Notes: generated by a model not told the origin, from the sequence alone. Positions 7,367 to 16,843 are shown, counted from the stretch's first letter. The stretch: 62,225 nucleotides of DNA from Paenibacillus auburnensis (GCF_927798115.1 NZ_CAKMMG010000017.1:1-62225); one strand, 5' to 3'. Translations and numbers: made by a program.

Positions 7367-8991
7367 AGTGTTGCTCCCCCTTTGGCTCCACCGGTGGTCC
7401 GTGATTCCTGCTGCAGCTCACTGCAGAGAACCGCCTTCACTACCGCTTTGGCTTTGTTATGGCATTCCCGGTATTCGCGGTACGGATCGGAATCGATCAC
7501 GATACCTGCGCCTGTCTGAATATATCCTACTCCGTCCTTGACTGCCAACGTCCGTATAATAATATTTAATTCCATATTGCCGTTATAGTCAATCCAGCCC
7601 AGTGATCCGGTATATGGGCCGCGGCGAACCGGCTCCAGCTCTTCGATGATTTCCATTGTGCGCACCTTGGGCGCACCGGTGATTGTGCCGCCGGGAAACA
7701 AGGCGGCCATGACATCATAAGCATCGCGGCCGGGGGCGATGCGCCCCTCCACCTGCGAGACGAGGTGCATGACATGCGAGTATCGCTCCACGGTCAGCAG
7801 CTCCGGCACGCTGACCGATCCATACGCAGCGACACGGCCGATGTCGTTGCGCTCAAGATCGACAAGCATAATATGCTCGGCGATCTCCTTCTCGCTCCCG
7901 CGCAGCTCCGCCTCCATGGCGGCATCCTCCGCGGGAGTGAGCCCCCGGCGCCGGGTACCGGCAATGGGGCGGGCGCTGACCTTGTCCCCGTGCAGCTTGA
8001 CGAGCAGCTCCGGCGAAGCGCTGGAGAGCGCGAAGCCGGGCGAGCGGAGCAGCCCCATGTACGGGGACGGATTGAGCTTGCGCAGCCATTCATAAACATC
8101 CTCCGGCGGGGCTTTCAGCTGCGCCTCCTGGCGCAGCGAGAGGTTGACCTGGAATACGTCGCCCTGGCGGATGTATTCCTGAACATCGAGCACGGCCTGC
8201 TGGAAGTGCTCTGGTGAAAAGGCAGACCTCATGCCAGGCCACTCTCCGGACAGATTAACGCTCTCCTCAATCACAGCCACAATCCTGACCATCTCCGCTG
8301 CCTGTGTCTGTGCTTCCGTTTCTGCAGCACAACCGATCAGCCGCCACTGTTCAACCATCTTTTCCGCCCGCTGTACAGACTCGGAATAGAGAAGTCTGAG
8401 GCCGGGCAGATCAGGTTTATTGCCGGCAGTCACTGGGACATGAACAGTGCAATAAAGCATGTCCTCCTGGTGATCGTAAATCCATAGCTCTTCGAAACGC
8501 ATAAACAAATAATCAGGAAATCCCGGATCATCCTTAGCCAGCGAAGGCAGCCTCTCGAGGGAACGGACTACGTCATAGCTGAGATAGCCCACACAGCCGC
8601 CATGAAACGGCGGTAATCCTGAAATCTCTGCGCGCGGGGAAGTCAATCCCTTCATCCATCCCTGCAGCACATCCAGCGGTTTACCTTGCAAATCTTTCTT
8701 TGCATCGGCTTCCCAGACTTGATAGCCCGGTGTTCCCGGGGTTAAATCGAATGCTGCCGCTTGTTCTCCTTTGCCTTCTATTACGGAGACAGGGCTCAGC
8801 CCCAGGTAGGTATAGCGGCCGCCTTTCCCGCTCTCCAGTACCACTGAATAAGGCGAGGCCTGCTCCCAAGCCTTCATCCAAGAAGCCGGCAAGCCGGATT
8901 TATCCTGTGGTGATTGTATAATCAAGGGAAGAAGGCTCCAGTTCTCATCTGCCCATTGCTCCCAGTCCTGCCACGCCGTTAAGATTTCCAA
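7363..8991 (-). CDS. pabB: Aminodeoxychorismate synthase component I
   Basis: This component converts chorismate plus ammonia to 4-amino-4-deoxychorismate. The 542-residue protein has an N-terminal TrpE-like domain (about 20-200) and a chorismate-binding domain (about 255-515) with RPIAGTRRRG (341-350) and GGTITGAPK (434-442). The start is TTG at 8991, preceded by an ideal AAGGAGG; no better in-frame ATG lies nearby. It is the first gene of the pab/fol operon. The signature has alanine in PIAGT, as in anthranilate synthases, whereas E. coli PabB has lysine there. Context with pabA, pabC and folP favours PabB, though an anthranilate side activity cannot be excluded. Confidence 0.93.
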   Translation of the reverse strand: MEILTAWQDWEQWADENWSLLPLIIQSPQDKSGLPASWMKAWEQASPYSVVLESGKGGRYTYLGLSPVSVIEGKGEQAAAFDLTPGTPGYQVWEADAKKDLQGKPLDVLQGWMKGLTSPRAEISGLPPFHGGCVGYLSYDVVRSLERLPSLAKDDPGFPDYLFMRFEELWIYDHQEDMLYCTVHVPVTAGNKPDLPGLRLLYSESVQRAEKMVEQWRLIGCAAETEAQTQAAEMVRIVAVIEESVNLSGEWPGMRSAFSPEHFQQAVLDVQEYIRQGDVFQVNLSLRQEAQLKAPPEDVYEWLRKLNPSPYMGLLRSPGFALSSASPELLVKLHGDKVSARPIAGTRRRGLTPAEDAAMEAELRGSEKEIAEHIMLVDLERNDIGRVAAYGSVSVPELLTVERYSHVMHLVSQVEGRIAPGRDAYDVMAALFPGGTITGAPKVRTMEIIEELEPVRRGPYTGSLGWIDYNGNMELNIIIRTLAVKDGVGYIQTGAGIVIDSDPYREYRECHNKAKAVVKAVLCSELQQESRTTGGAKGGATL

Positions 8992-9243
8992 AGCTATCCT
9001 CCTTAAAGTTTTGTAAAGCCTTTGCTTCTAGCGTATTCTTCACAACAAGACTCGCTTCGTAAGCATTTACTTAGTTTGTGAAGCCTACATGGTTATCATC
9101 GTATATTGCCTGTCAGTATACTGTACTTCAGGACGCTTTGAAAACCCCGAAGATTGGATTTATGTAAAATAAGCCTATTATTGCATTCAAAACGCACCAA
9201 CTGCTCTGAATATCGCCACATCATCTCTTCTATCAGCATGCAC
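8992..9243 (-). other. Leader of the pab/fol operon with long inverted repeat
   Basis: This interval, with the adjoining cysK terminator, is a stretch of just over 300 bases without a gene. It holds a perfect eight-base inverted repeat, CTTCACAA (9076-9083) and TTGTGAAG (9038-9045) on the minus strand, with smaller palindromes in the 30-base loop, then the AAGGAGG before pabB. No convincing -35/-10 pair was found, so the promoter of the operon is not assigned. Confidence 0.4.
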
Positions 9244-9290
9244 AAAAAAGAGCCTTCACTATCCCTGAATGAGCGGAGAGGAAGACTCTT
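9244..9290 (-). terminator. Intrinsic terminator after cysK
   Basis: On the minus strand AAGAGTCTTC pairs with GAAGGCTCTT across a loop of about 20 bases, followed by TTTTTTG. It begins 17 bases after the cysK stop. Confidence 0.8.
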
Positions 9291-9307
9291 ATAGAAAATT
9301 TTAATAA

Positions 9308-10246
9308 TTATACTTCGAAGTTGTACAGCGGAGTGCTGAGGTAGCGTTCGCCGTTACTTGGAATAATGACAACGACTTTTTTGCCTGCACCCAGCTCTTT
9401 GGCTACTTTAAGCGCTGCAAATACAGCGGCACCGGAAGAAATACCGGACAACACACCTTCTTCTTTGGCCACACGGCGCGCAGTTTCGAAGGCTTCGTCG
9501 TTCTCCACATGAATGATCTCATCGTAGATGTTCTGGTTCAGGATGTCCGGAATGAAGTTAGCACCAATCCCTTGGATTTTGTGCGGACCTGGTTTGCCGC
9601 CGGCCAGAATAGGTGAAGCAGCTGGCTCTACCGCATAAATCTTCACATCAGGATATTGCTTCTTCAATACTTCGCCGGCACCAGAGATGGTTCCGCCAGT
9701 ACCTACGCCTGCAACGAACGCATCCAATGGTCCACCAATCGACTCAATCGCTTCTACGATTTCAGGACCGGTAGTTTCCAAGTGAATCTTCAGGTTAGCT
9801 TTGTTCTTGAACTGCTCAGCAAGGAAGTAATCCGGATTCTCGGCCAAAATCTGCTCGGCTTTCTTAACCGCACCGTTCATACCTTCTGATCCCGGAGTCA
9901 GTACGAGCTCAGCACCGTAAGCGCGAAGCAGGTTACGGCGCTCAAGGCTCATCGTTTCAGGCATAACAATAACTGCCTTGTAGCCTTTGGCAGCTGCAAC
10001 AAGTGCTAAGCCGATACCAGTGTTACCGCTGGTAGCTTCTACAATCGTTCCGCCCGGTTTCAGAAGACCATCCTTCTCAGCTTCTTCTACAATGCTGAGG
10101 GCAATACGGTCTTTAACACTGGAACCCGGGTTTTGGTATTCCAGCTTCAAGTAGATATCTGCGGAACCTTCGGGAGTGATCCGATTCAAACGAACAAGCG
10201 GTGTGCCACCGATCAAATCTGTTACGCTGTTGACGACTTTAGCCAT
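9308..10246 (-). CDS. cysK: Cysteine synthase (O-acetylserine thiol-lyase)
   Basis: This enzyme makes cysteine from O-acetylserine and sulfide with PLP. The protein has 312 residues. The PLP lysine lies in SSVKDR (Lys45), the substrate loop is TSGNTG (72-77) and the phosphate loop GTGGT follows near residue 178. The start chosen is ATG at 10246, which matches the family N-terminus (MAKVVNSVTDLIGGTP) and has GGAGG nine bases upstream; the open frame extends to 10354 without a ribosome site. About 240 bases separate it from yacD, so it probably has its own promoter, though I could not identify a clear one or a proven CymR site. Confidence 0.97.
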   Translation of the reverse strand: MAKVVNSVTDLIGGTPLVRLNRITPEGSADIYLKLEYQNPGSSVKDRIALSIVEEAEKDGLLKPGGTIVEATSGNTGIGLALVAAAKGYKAVIVMPETMSLERRNLLRAYGAELVLTPGSEGMNGAVKKAEQILAENPDYFLAEQFKNKANLKIHLETTGPEIVEAIESIGGPLDAFVAGVGTGGTISGAGEVLKKQYPDVKIYAVEPAASPILAGGKPGPHKIQGIGANFIPDILNQNIYDEIIHVENDEAFETARRVAKEEGVLSGISSGAAVFAALKVAKELGAGKKVVVIIPSNGERYLSTPLYNFEV

Positions 10247-10488
10247 GAGCAAAAACCTCCTTGGAATATTTATTAATCTATGAGTGCATAACTTGTGACA
10301 TAAGTCTTCAGCATGTAATTCCGGGTGTTTGATGTATTGCGGCTTATCTCTCAAGGGGACGATGAGTCTGCACCAGGATATTCAATACCGCAGCGTCAAG
10401 TTATAACGCTGTAAGGCGGCCATTTTGTGTAATCCGCCGCCGGTTATTCCCGACTAAAACGGTAGGTTTTACATTTAACCTCATATTA

Positions 10489-11433
10489 TCAATCTTGCAG
10501 GCCGTTGTCAATATATATCGCTGTGTCATATTTAGTGCGCAGATCGCTTTCTACCTGCTGTAATGGAGCAGCCTGCTCCAGTGCCAGCTCCCGGCGTACC
10601 TGCTCCCTGATTTCCGCCTCATCCGGCTTAGGGGGATCAATCATTTTCTCCAGCCGAATTACGGCATAAGCTTCACCGGTCTGCAGCGGCCCGGCGATAT
10701 CGCCCGCTTCAAGTCCTGCGGCCGTTTCCAGCAGATCCCCAGGCCAAAAGGGATCATCCTCCTCCACCATTCCGATGCTTCCTCCGTGCTCCCTGCTCTC
10801 GGTGTCGATGGAGACCTCCTTGGCTACAGCGGCAAAATCCTCTCCCTGCTCCAGCCGGTCCATCACATGATCTGCCTCATCATAAGTCTCCACCTTGATC
10901 ATCGAAAGCTGCATTTGCTTCTTGGGTATGAAGCGTGCGGAATTCTCCGCTAAATAATCATCGATTGCCGATTCACTGATAATAACGTCCTTTGTGGCCA
11001 CCGCCTGGAGAGTGAGCCGGTAAACCGCCTCCTCACGTACCTCCTGACGGGAAAGTCCCAGCTCAGACCGCATTTGTGTGTAATACTGTTCCTCTGAGCC
11101 ATAACCAGCCATACTACGCTGAAGTTCCTGCTCGATGTCAGTATCTGTCACGGTAATGCCAAGTGCCTTGGCTTCCTTATCGACTACAATGTGATTGAGT
11201 ATTCCCAGAAGCACCTCATCACCGTGCTTTTTTTTGAGTTCATCTATCCATTCCCGGTCCGTTACCGGCTGTCCGCCTGCGGTGGCGATATCAGCGGATT
11301 CACCCTCGCCAGCCTCACCCTTCAGAATGTACATCGCCCGCAGGCTCCAAAAGAGCAGTCCCCCAAGGACTAAAGTGCCGACAGCAAGTATGACAACGGC
11401 ATTGCGCAGCACGCGCTCCTGTCTAGTCATCAT
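10489..11433 (-). CDS. yacD: Membrane-anchored parvulin-type peptidyl-prolyl isomerase (YacD-like)
   Basis: This is probably an extracytoplasmic foldase. The 314-residue protein has one N-terminal membrane segment (about 11-30, no lipobox), a SurA-like N-domain, and a parvulin domain at about 168-263 with the EQGEDFAAVAKEVS and GGSIGMV motifs. It lies eight bases after hslO and matches the yacD position of B. subtilis (hslO-yacD-cysK). It differs from the lipoprotein PrsA at 33450 by lacking an N-terminal cysteine anchor. The function is assigned from the domain and neighbours only. Confidence 0.88.
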   Translation of the reverse strand: MMTRQERVLRNAVVILAVGTLVLGGLLFWSLRAMYILKGEAGEGESADIATAGGQPVTDREWIDELKKKHGDEVLLGILNHIVVDKEAKALGITVTDTDIEQELQRSMAGYGSEEQYYTQMRSELGLSRQEVREEAVYRLTLQAVATKDVIISESAIDDYLAENSARFIPKKQMQLSMIKVETYDEADHVMDRLEQGEDFAAVAKEVSIDTESREHGGSIGMVEEDDPFWPGDLLETAAGLEAGDIAGPLQTGEAYAVIRLEKMIDPPKPDEAEIREQVRRELALEQAAPLQQVESDLRTKYDTAIYIDNGLQD

Positions 11434-11441
11434 CCCATGCC

Positions 11442-12335
11442 CTACGATTTCGCTTGATCCAGGATAACCTGTAGTTCATCCTTATTAAATAAATAGGCCT
11501 CGTTGCAGAAATGACATACAACCTCCGCCTGATCGTCTTCTTCGATTAAACGCTCCAGCTCGTGCTGGCCCAGACTGACCAATGTTTGTTCAACCCGCTC
11601 CCGGGAGCATTGGCAGACAAAATTAATATCCAGTTCATCCAGTACGATGGCATCCGGTAAAAGATAACGCAGCATTTCCTCAGGCTCAAGTCCCTGATCC
11701 AGCAGGGTAGTAACAGATGGCATAGCGCCTACTGCCTGTTCAATCTCAGTAATTTCAGCATCGGTAAGTCCTGGAAGCAGCTGGATAATAAATCCTCCGG
11801 CAACACTCACAGAGTTATCCGGTTCAACCAATACGCCCAGCCCGACCGCCGCAGGTGTCTGCTCGGAAACGGCAAAATAGTAGGTGAAATCGTCGCCAAG
11901 CTCACCTGAAATAATAGGTACGCTTCCGCGATAAGGCTCTTTCATCCCCAAATCCTTGCTCACATCAATAAATCCTTCGGTCCCTACAGCACCGGCCACA
12001 TCCAATTTGCCAAGACTGTTGCTGGGCAGATGCACATGCGGATTGCTCACGTAGCCGCGCACTTCCCCAAGAGCATTCGATTCAGCCGTAATCTGTCCAA
12101 TTGGGCCGTTTCCTTTGACCATAATCGCCAGCTTCTCTTCTCCTTTGAGCATAGCGCCCATCATGGCTGCTGCGGTTACTGTACGGCCCAGTGCGGCTGT
12201 AGCCGTCGGGTACGTATCATGTCTGCGCCGCAATTCATCAACGAGTGCTGTCGTGCGGACAGCAAATGCCCGGACTCTTCCGTCCAGTGCAGTCCCCCGG
12301 ATCAGCCGGTCTTTTTTTGTTTCCATTGGGTGCAT
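11442..12335 (-). CDS. hslO: Redox-regulated chaperone Hsp33
   Basis: Hsp33 is a cytoplasmic holdase that becomes active on oxidation, when its zinc-binding cysteines form disulfides. The protein has 297 residues. The four redox cysteines are present near the C terminus as CQC (241, 243) and CHFC (274, 277). The start is ATG at 12335, but the GGAGG is only three bases away; the second ATG, nine bases on, has a 12-base spacing, so the exact start is uncertain by three residues. It lies between coaX and yacD, as in B. subtilis. Confidence 0.95.
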   Translation of the reverse strand: MHPMETKKDRLIRGTALDGRVRAFAVRTTALVDELRRRHDTYPTATAALGRTVTAAAMMGAMLKGEEKLAIMVKGNGPIGQITAESNALGEVRGYVSNPHVHLPSNSLGKLDVAGAVGTEGFIDVSKDLGMKEPYRGSVPIISGELGDDFTYYFAVSEQTPAAVGLGVLVEPDNSVSVAGGFIIQLLPGLTDAEITEIEQAVGAMPSVTTLLDQGLEPEEMLRYLLPDAIVLDELDINFVCQCSRERVEQTLVSLGQHELERLIEEDDQAEVVCHFCNEAYLFNKDELQVILDQAKS

Positions 12336-12375
12336 ATCCCTCCACTCTCTTAGCCTCGTTCAGGCTTCTTTATCT

Positions 12376-13143
12376 TTATTGGTTACGGTCATAAATAATG
12401 CGCAGGCCTTCCAGTGTCAACATAGGATTAACTTCATCTATACAGTCCGTCTCCCCGGCAATAAGCGTAGCAAGCCCGCCTGTAGCTATGACCTTCAGTA
12501 CTGGCGCATTCATTTCCTGCTTGATTCTCCGTACGATTCCCTCAACCTGGCCGGCATAACCAAAAATAATCCCGGCTTGCATGGCATGCACCGTATTGCG
12601 TCCAATGACCTTCTTGGGTTTCTCGAGCTCGATTCTCGGCAGTTTAGATGCCCGCTGATACAGGGCCTCGGTGGAAATACCGAGCCCCGGTACAATGGCC
12701 CCGCCAAGATAATTAGCACCGGCATCAATACAATCGAAGGTAGTTGCAGTCCCGAAGTCCACAACCACTAACGGGCATTTGTACTGTTCGACAGCCGCAA
12801 CAGCATTCACAATCCGGTCAGCCCCTACTTCACGGGGATTTTCATACCGCAGATTAAGACCGGTCTTAATTCCGGGACCAACCAGCAGCGGATCTTTACC
12901 GATATACCTTACACACATCTCTACGATTACTTGGACAAGCGGTGGGACGACAGAGGAGATAATGACGCCCTCCACATCTTTAAACGATATGTTCGACATA
13001 TGGAACAAATTATGAATCAGCACACCATATTCATCGGCCGTAGATTGACGCGCAGTGCTGAGCCGGAAATGGTGCAGCAGCTCACGCTTCCGGTAAACAC
13101 CGAGCACAATATTGGTATTGCCGATATCGACAGCCAGTATCAT
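12376..13143 (-). CDS. coaX: Type III pantothenate kinase
   Basis: This kinase phosphorylates pantothenate with ATP, the first step of CoA synthesis, and is not feedback-inhibited by CoA. The protein has 255 residues of the ASKHA fold. The phosphate-1 motif DIGNTN (6-11) and the catalytic aspartate motif GADR (107-110) are present, and the phosphate-2 motif DFGTATTFD (129-137) is intact. ATG at 13143 overlaps the nadC stop by four bases, so translation is coupled to the NAD genes. Confidence 0.96.
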   Translation of the reverse strand: MILAVDIGNTNIVLGVYRKRELLHHFRLSTARQSTADEYGVLIHNLFHMSNISFKDVEGVIISSVVPPLVQVIVEMCVRYIGKDPLLVGPGIKTGLNLRYENPREVGADRIVNAVAAVEQYKCPLVVVDFGTATTFDCIDAGANYLGGAIVPGLGISTEALYQRASKLPRIELEKPKKVIGRNTVHAMQAGIIFGYAGQVEGIVRRIKQEMNAPVLKVIATGGLATLIAGETDCIDEVNPMLTLEGLRIIYDRNQ

Positions 13144-14018
13144 GAGAGAGGCGCCTCCTTCTTGGCATTCAGATCCAGACTGATGTCCAGACTAGTGAAG
13201 GAATAGGTCAGCCGTCCGACAGAAATCACATCCACGCCTGATTCAGCCATGCTGCGAACAGTCTCCAGGGAAACATTCCCCGAAGCTTCGGTTTTGACAT
13301 GCGGTGATTTGGTCTTAATTCTTCTAACCGCTTCCTTCATCAGCTCAGGCGCCATGTTGTCCAGCATAATAATATCTGCTCCAGCAGCTAAAGCTTCCTC
13401 AACCTGCTCAAGACTCTCGGTCTCCACTTCAATGGTCATGGTATGCGGAATATTCGCCCGGGCCCGGCCTACAGCCTGACGAATGCCTCCGGCTCCCTTG
13501 ATATGATTATCTTTGATCATCACAGCATCGTATAATCCGAACCGGTGGTTCGCACCGCCGCCGACGCGGACAGCGTACTTCTCCAGCATCCGGTGTCCCG
13601 GTGTAGTCTTACGGGTATCAACAAGCCGTGTAGGCAGACCATTCAGCGCTTCTACAAAAGCGGCTGTCCGTGAAGCAACACCGGATAATCTCTGCATCAA
13701 GTTAAGCGCAAGCCGCTCCCCGGTCAGAATTGCGTGCGTGCTTCCTTCCACTTCAGCAATTACCGTTCCCTTGGAAACGGTCTGCCCTTCTTGAACCAGC
13801 GCCGTAAATACAAGCGAAGGATCCACAACTTCAAAAACCAGTTCTGCCACAGGCAGGCCGCAGATGACACCGGCTTCCTTCGCATGGATAATCCCCTTGG
13901 ATTCGTGGCCGGCCGGAATCGTCGTACGTGTTGTAATATCACCCGAACCGACATCCTCCTGCAGCCAACCCTTGATTAATTGCACTAATTCTTCGTTATA
14001 TCCATTAAACATCATCAC
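13140..14018 (-). CDS. nadC: Nicotinate-nucleotide pyrophosphorylase (quinolinate PRTase)
   Basis: This enzyme converts quinolinate and PRPP to nicotinate mononucleotide, CO2 and pyrophosphate. The protein has 292 residues. Visible motifs are EDVGSGDITT near residue 20, the RKTTPGHR substrate loop with KYAVRVGGGANHRFGL, and the C-terminal EASGNVS strand. It overlaps nadB upstream by 14 bases and coaX downstream by four. In B. subtilis the nad genes are at a separate locus. Confidence 0.97.
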   Translation of the reverse strand: MMMFNGYNEELVQLIKGWLQEDVGSGDITTRTTIPAGHESKGIIHAKEAGVICGLPVAELVFEVVDPSLVFTALVQEGQTVSKGTVIAEVEGSTHAILTGERLALNLMQRLSGVASRTAAFVEALNGLPTRLVDTRKTTPGHRMLEKYAVRVGGGANHRFGLYDAVMIKDNHIKGAGGIRQAVGRARANIPHTMTIEVETESLEQVEEALAAGADIIMLDNMAPELMKEAVRRIKTKSPHVKTEASGNVSLETVRSMAESGVDVISVGRLTYSFTSLDISLDLNAKKEAPLS

Positions 14019-15621
14019 TTAATTCCTCCACTATTCCGAGATCGCGAATCTGGAGCAAATGTTTCTGCCACTTCGCATCATCCCTTAGCGGATAATCCTC
14101 ACGGTAATGTGCTCCACGACTCTCCTGCCGCGCCAAAGCCGATTCAGTGATCAGCAGACAGCAGGTAAGCATGTTGGCAAACTCATATTCCTCACGTTTG
14201 GTTAGAGCAGAGCCAAAAATCGGCAGCTGCCGTTTTAGTTCTTCCAGTCCTTTTTCCAGCATTTCCTCATTCCGCCGGAGACCGGCATAACGCACCATTA
14301 CCTTTTGCAGCTTAAGACGACGTTCGACTATAGCTTGGGTCGGTGATTCCACCCGTCCTTCATCACAAGCGGCGGATACAATATCCCGGCCAAGCGGCGG
14401 AAGCTGACGGATACGTTCTATAATCCGCCGTCCAAATACAATCGCCTCGGATAAGGAGTTGCTGGCCAGGCGGTTTGCTCCCTGTACTCCGGTCGAAGAA
14501 ACCTCCCCGCAGGCAAACAGCCTGGCGATATTGCTTTCTCCGTTGAGATCAGTCTTGATGCCCCCCATCATATAATGCGCAGCAGGAGCCACAGGAATCC
14601 AATCACTTGTAATATCGAGTCCGTAACTCATACATGTCTCATAAATCGTCGGGAACCGGTGTTTAACCATATCCGCAGGCTCATGTGTAATGTCGAGGTA
14701 TACGAAGGTAGACTTAGTGAGCTCCATCTCACTGATAATCGCCCGGGCTACGATGTCACGGGGTGCCAATTCCAGCAGCTCATGATAACGCTCCATGAAC
14801 CGTTCGCCATTAATGTTGCGCAGGACAGCTCCCTCACCGCGTACAGCCTCGGAGATCAGAAACCGTGGTGCTCCGGGATAACTCAGTGCTGTCGGATGGA
14901 ACTGGATAAACTCCATATCCCGCACATGAGCTCCAGCCCGGTAGGCTATCGCTACCCCATCCCCGGTGGCAACCTCAGGATTCGTAGTATAGCGGTACAG
15001 TTGCCCCGCTCCCCCTGAGCAGAGAATCGTGGCATCGGCTTGCAGGAACAGTCTTCCGCCGCCTGGACGCTGCACCAGCGCACCTACGCATTCTCCCCCG
15101 TCAGTAATAAGATCTATAACAAAATGATCATCCCAGATCTCAATATTCTCATGCTGCTGGACTTGTTCCGCGAGTGCACGGACAATTTCATAGCCGGTAG
15201 CATCCCCATTAGCGTGAAGGATACGGCGGTGGCTGTGTGCTGCTTCCTGAGTTAAAGCCAGGACACCATTTTCCTTATCGAATATGGTACCGAGCCGGAT
15301 CAGTTCACGCACCCCCTCCGGACCTTCATGCACCAATACATCCACTGCTGCGGAAGAGTTAAGCCCCGCTCCAGCCATTAGGGTGTCCTGGCGGTGGTAA
15401 ACTGGCGAATCATCTTCTGAGAATACTGCAGCAATTCCACCCTGTGCATACCGGGTGTTGCTCTCCATCAGCGATTTCTTGGTAATCATAATAACCTTCC
15501 GGTCTTCACTGGCTTTAATTGCTGTGAATAATCCGGCAATCCCCGAGCCGATTACAAGGCAGTCTGTCTTTACTGTAGGGAGCTCACGAAGATCGAAATC
15601 TACTAAATATTGTGGAATCAT
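14005..15621 (-). CDS. nadB: L-aspartate oxidase
   Basis: This enzyme oxidises aspartate to iminoaspartate, the substrate of NadA. The protein has 538 residues. It has an N-terminal FAD-binding GSGIAG (25-30), the family motif NTRYAQGGIAA (about 55-65), and the conserved MEFIQFHPTAL and GGIKTDLNG segments. The C-terminal helical domain contains the short-chain flavoprotein arrangement seen in the fumarate reductase family. It lies between nadA and nadC in one operon. Confidence 0.97.
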   Translation of the reverse strand: MIPQYLVDFDLRELPTVKTDCLVIGSGIAGLFTAIKASEDRKVIMITKKSLMESNTRYAQGGIAAVFSEDDSPVYHRQDTLMAGAGLNSSAAVDVLVHEGPEGVRELIRLGTIFDKENGVLALTQEAAHSHRRILHANGDATGYEIVRALAEQVQQHENIEIWDDHFVIDLITDGGECVGALVQRPGGGRLFLQADATILCSGGAGQLYRYTTNPEVATGDGVAIAYRAGAHVRDMEFIQFHPTALSYPGAPRFLISEAVRGEGAVLRNINGERFMERYHELLELAPRDIVARAIISEMELTKSTFVYLDITHEPADMVKHRFPTIYETCMSYGLDITSDWIPVAPAAHYMMGGIKTDLNGESNIARLFACGEVSSTGVQGANRLASNSLSEAIVFGRRIIERIRQLPPLGRDIVSAACDEGRVESPTQAIVERRLKLQKVMVRYAGLRRNEEMLEKGLEELKRQLPIFGSALTKREEYEFANMLTCCLLITESALARQESRGAHYREDYPLRDDAKWQKHLLQIRDLGIVEELSDDV

Positions 15622-15660
15622 GACCGCTTTTCACCTGTTTCAACGAAAGAGTAGCGCATG

Positions 15661-16599
15661 CTACCGGACTTGTAGCATGCGCTCTAGGGAGGTTCTGGCT
15701 TTGTCGGCGACAGCGGGCGGTACGTAAATCTGCGGCTTCATCGTCTCCAGGCATTTTACCAGTTTCTTTAGATTATTAACTTTCATATTAGGGCAGACAA
15801 GGAATTTTGTCGCAAAGTGGAATTCCTTATCCGGGCTGTCTTTGCGCAGCTGGTAACCAGTACCGTCCTCTGTTCCAACGATAAACTGCCGGCGGTCCGA
15901 TTTCCGGCAATACTCAATGATCGAGGTGGTGCTGCCTACATAATCACCCATCGCAACTACTTCAGGGCGGCATTCCGGATGTACCACAAATTCTGCTTCC
16001 GGATATTTGGCTCTCATTTCAATAACATCTTTAACCGTGAGCATATCATGAGTGTTGCAATAGCCTTCCCAGATAATCAGCTTCTTACCGGTCTGTTCCT
16101 GAACATAATTGCCCAGATTCTTGTCCGGCACCCAGATGATTTCCTCCGCGTCGAGCGATTCAATCACCTTGACGGCATTGGCTGAGGTACAGCAAATATC
16201 CGTTTCCGCCTTAATCTCAGCCGACGAGTTAATATAGGTGACCACCTTGGCGTTCGGATGCTGCGCCTTGAGCTTGCGGAGCCCATCCACATTGACCATA
16301 TCCGCCATTGGACAGCCTGCACGTTCGTCCGGAATCAGTACGGTTTTGTTCGGAGCAAGAATCTTGGCGCTTTCGCCCATAAAGTGCACACCGCAGAATA
16401 CAATAACCTCCGCATCGGTCTCCGCTGCCTTTTGAGCCAGTAAAAAAGAATCTCCCCGGAAATCCGCTACCTCCTGAATTTCATCACGCTGATAATAATG
16501 AGCCAAAATAATTGCATTCCGTTCCTTCTTAAGCTGTTCGAGGCGCTCACGAAGTTCACGGTTCTGTTCCTGCTTGCGCTCAAGCGCCAGAGCTTCCAC
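15661..16599 (-). CDS. nadA: Quinolinate synthase (4Fe-4S)
   Basis: This enzyme condenses iminoaspartate and dihydroxyacetone phosphate to quinolinate. The protein has 312 residues. The three probable cluster ligands are Cys96 (AGCPMAD), Cys181 (EGYCNTHD) and Cys269 (LVCPNMK), spaced as in characterised NadA proteins. The start is GTG at 16599 with GGGGGAG eight bases before it. It is the first gene of nadA-nadB-nadC-coaX-hslO-yacD, behind the promoter at 16737-16765. Confidence 0.96.
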   Translation of the reverse strand: MEALALERKQEQNRELRERLEQLKKERNAIILAHYYQRDEIQEVADFRGDSFLLAQKAAETDAEVIVFCGVHFMGESAKILAPNKTVLIPDERAGCPMADMVNVDGLRKLKAQHPNAKVVTYINSSAEIKAETDICCTSANAVKVIESLDAEEIIWVPDKNLGNYVQEQTGKKLIIWEGYCNTHDMLTVKDVIEMRAKYPEAEFVVHPECRPEVVAMGDYVGSTTSIIEYCRKSDRRQFIVGTEDGTGYQLRKDSPDKEFHFATKFLVCPNMKVNNLKKLVKCLETMKPQIYVPPAVADKARTSLERMLQVR

Positions 16600-16736
16600 G
16601 GTCTGTTCTCCCCCTTAATTCTTATGGCTAATCAAAGCCGGACATTCATTATACCAGTTACCCGCTGCAATCAGATATGCAAAGCCACTCAGCTCTGCTA
16701 TTTCAAGGTATATTTATTATTTAATATTTAATCACT

Positions 16737-16765
16737 AATGTACACAACGTTCCACCCCCTGTCAA
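16737..16765 (-). promoter_or_regulatory. sigma-A promoter of the nad operon
   Basis: TTGACA (16760-16765) and TACATT (16737-16742) have a 17-base spacer on the minus strand. Very AT-rich DNA follows. This promoter, the nadA leader and the ftsH terminator fill the 310-base gap between nadA and ftsH. I did not recognise a NiaR operator. Confidence 0.8.
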
Positions 16766-16843
16766 TGTGACCAGGCAAGCAGCAGAGCCCTGCATAGACT
16801 GCATAAAGACATATAACCCTGGGCATATCCATGCTTATATGAC

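Noticed and set aside
10247..10488. CymR or S-box control upstream of cysK
   Set aside because: GGAATTAC-like fragments are present, but not enough to call an operator, and no SAM riboswitch blocks are visible.
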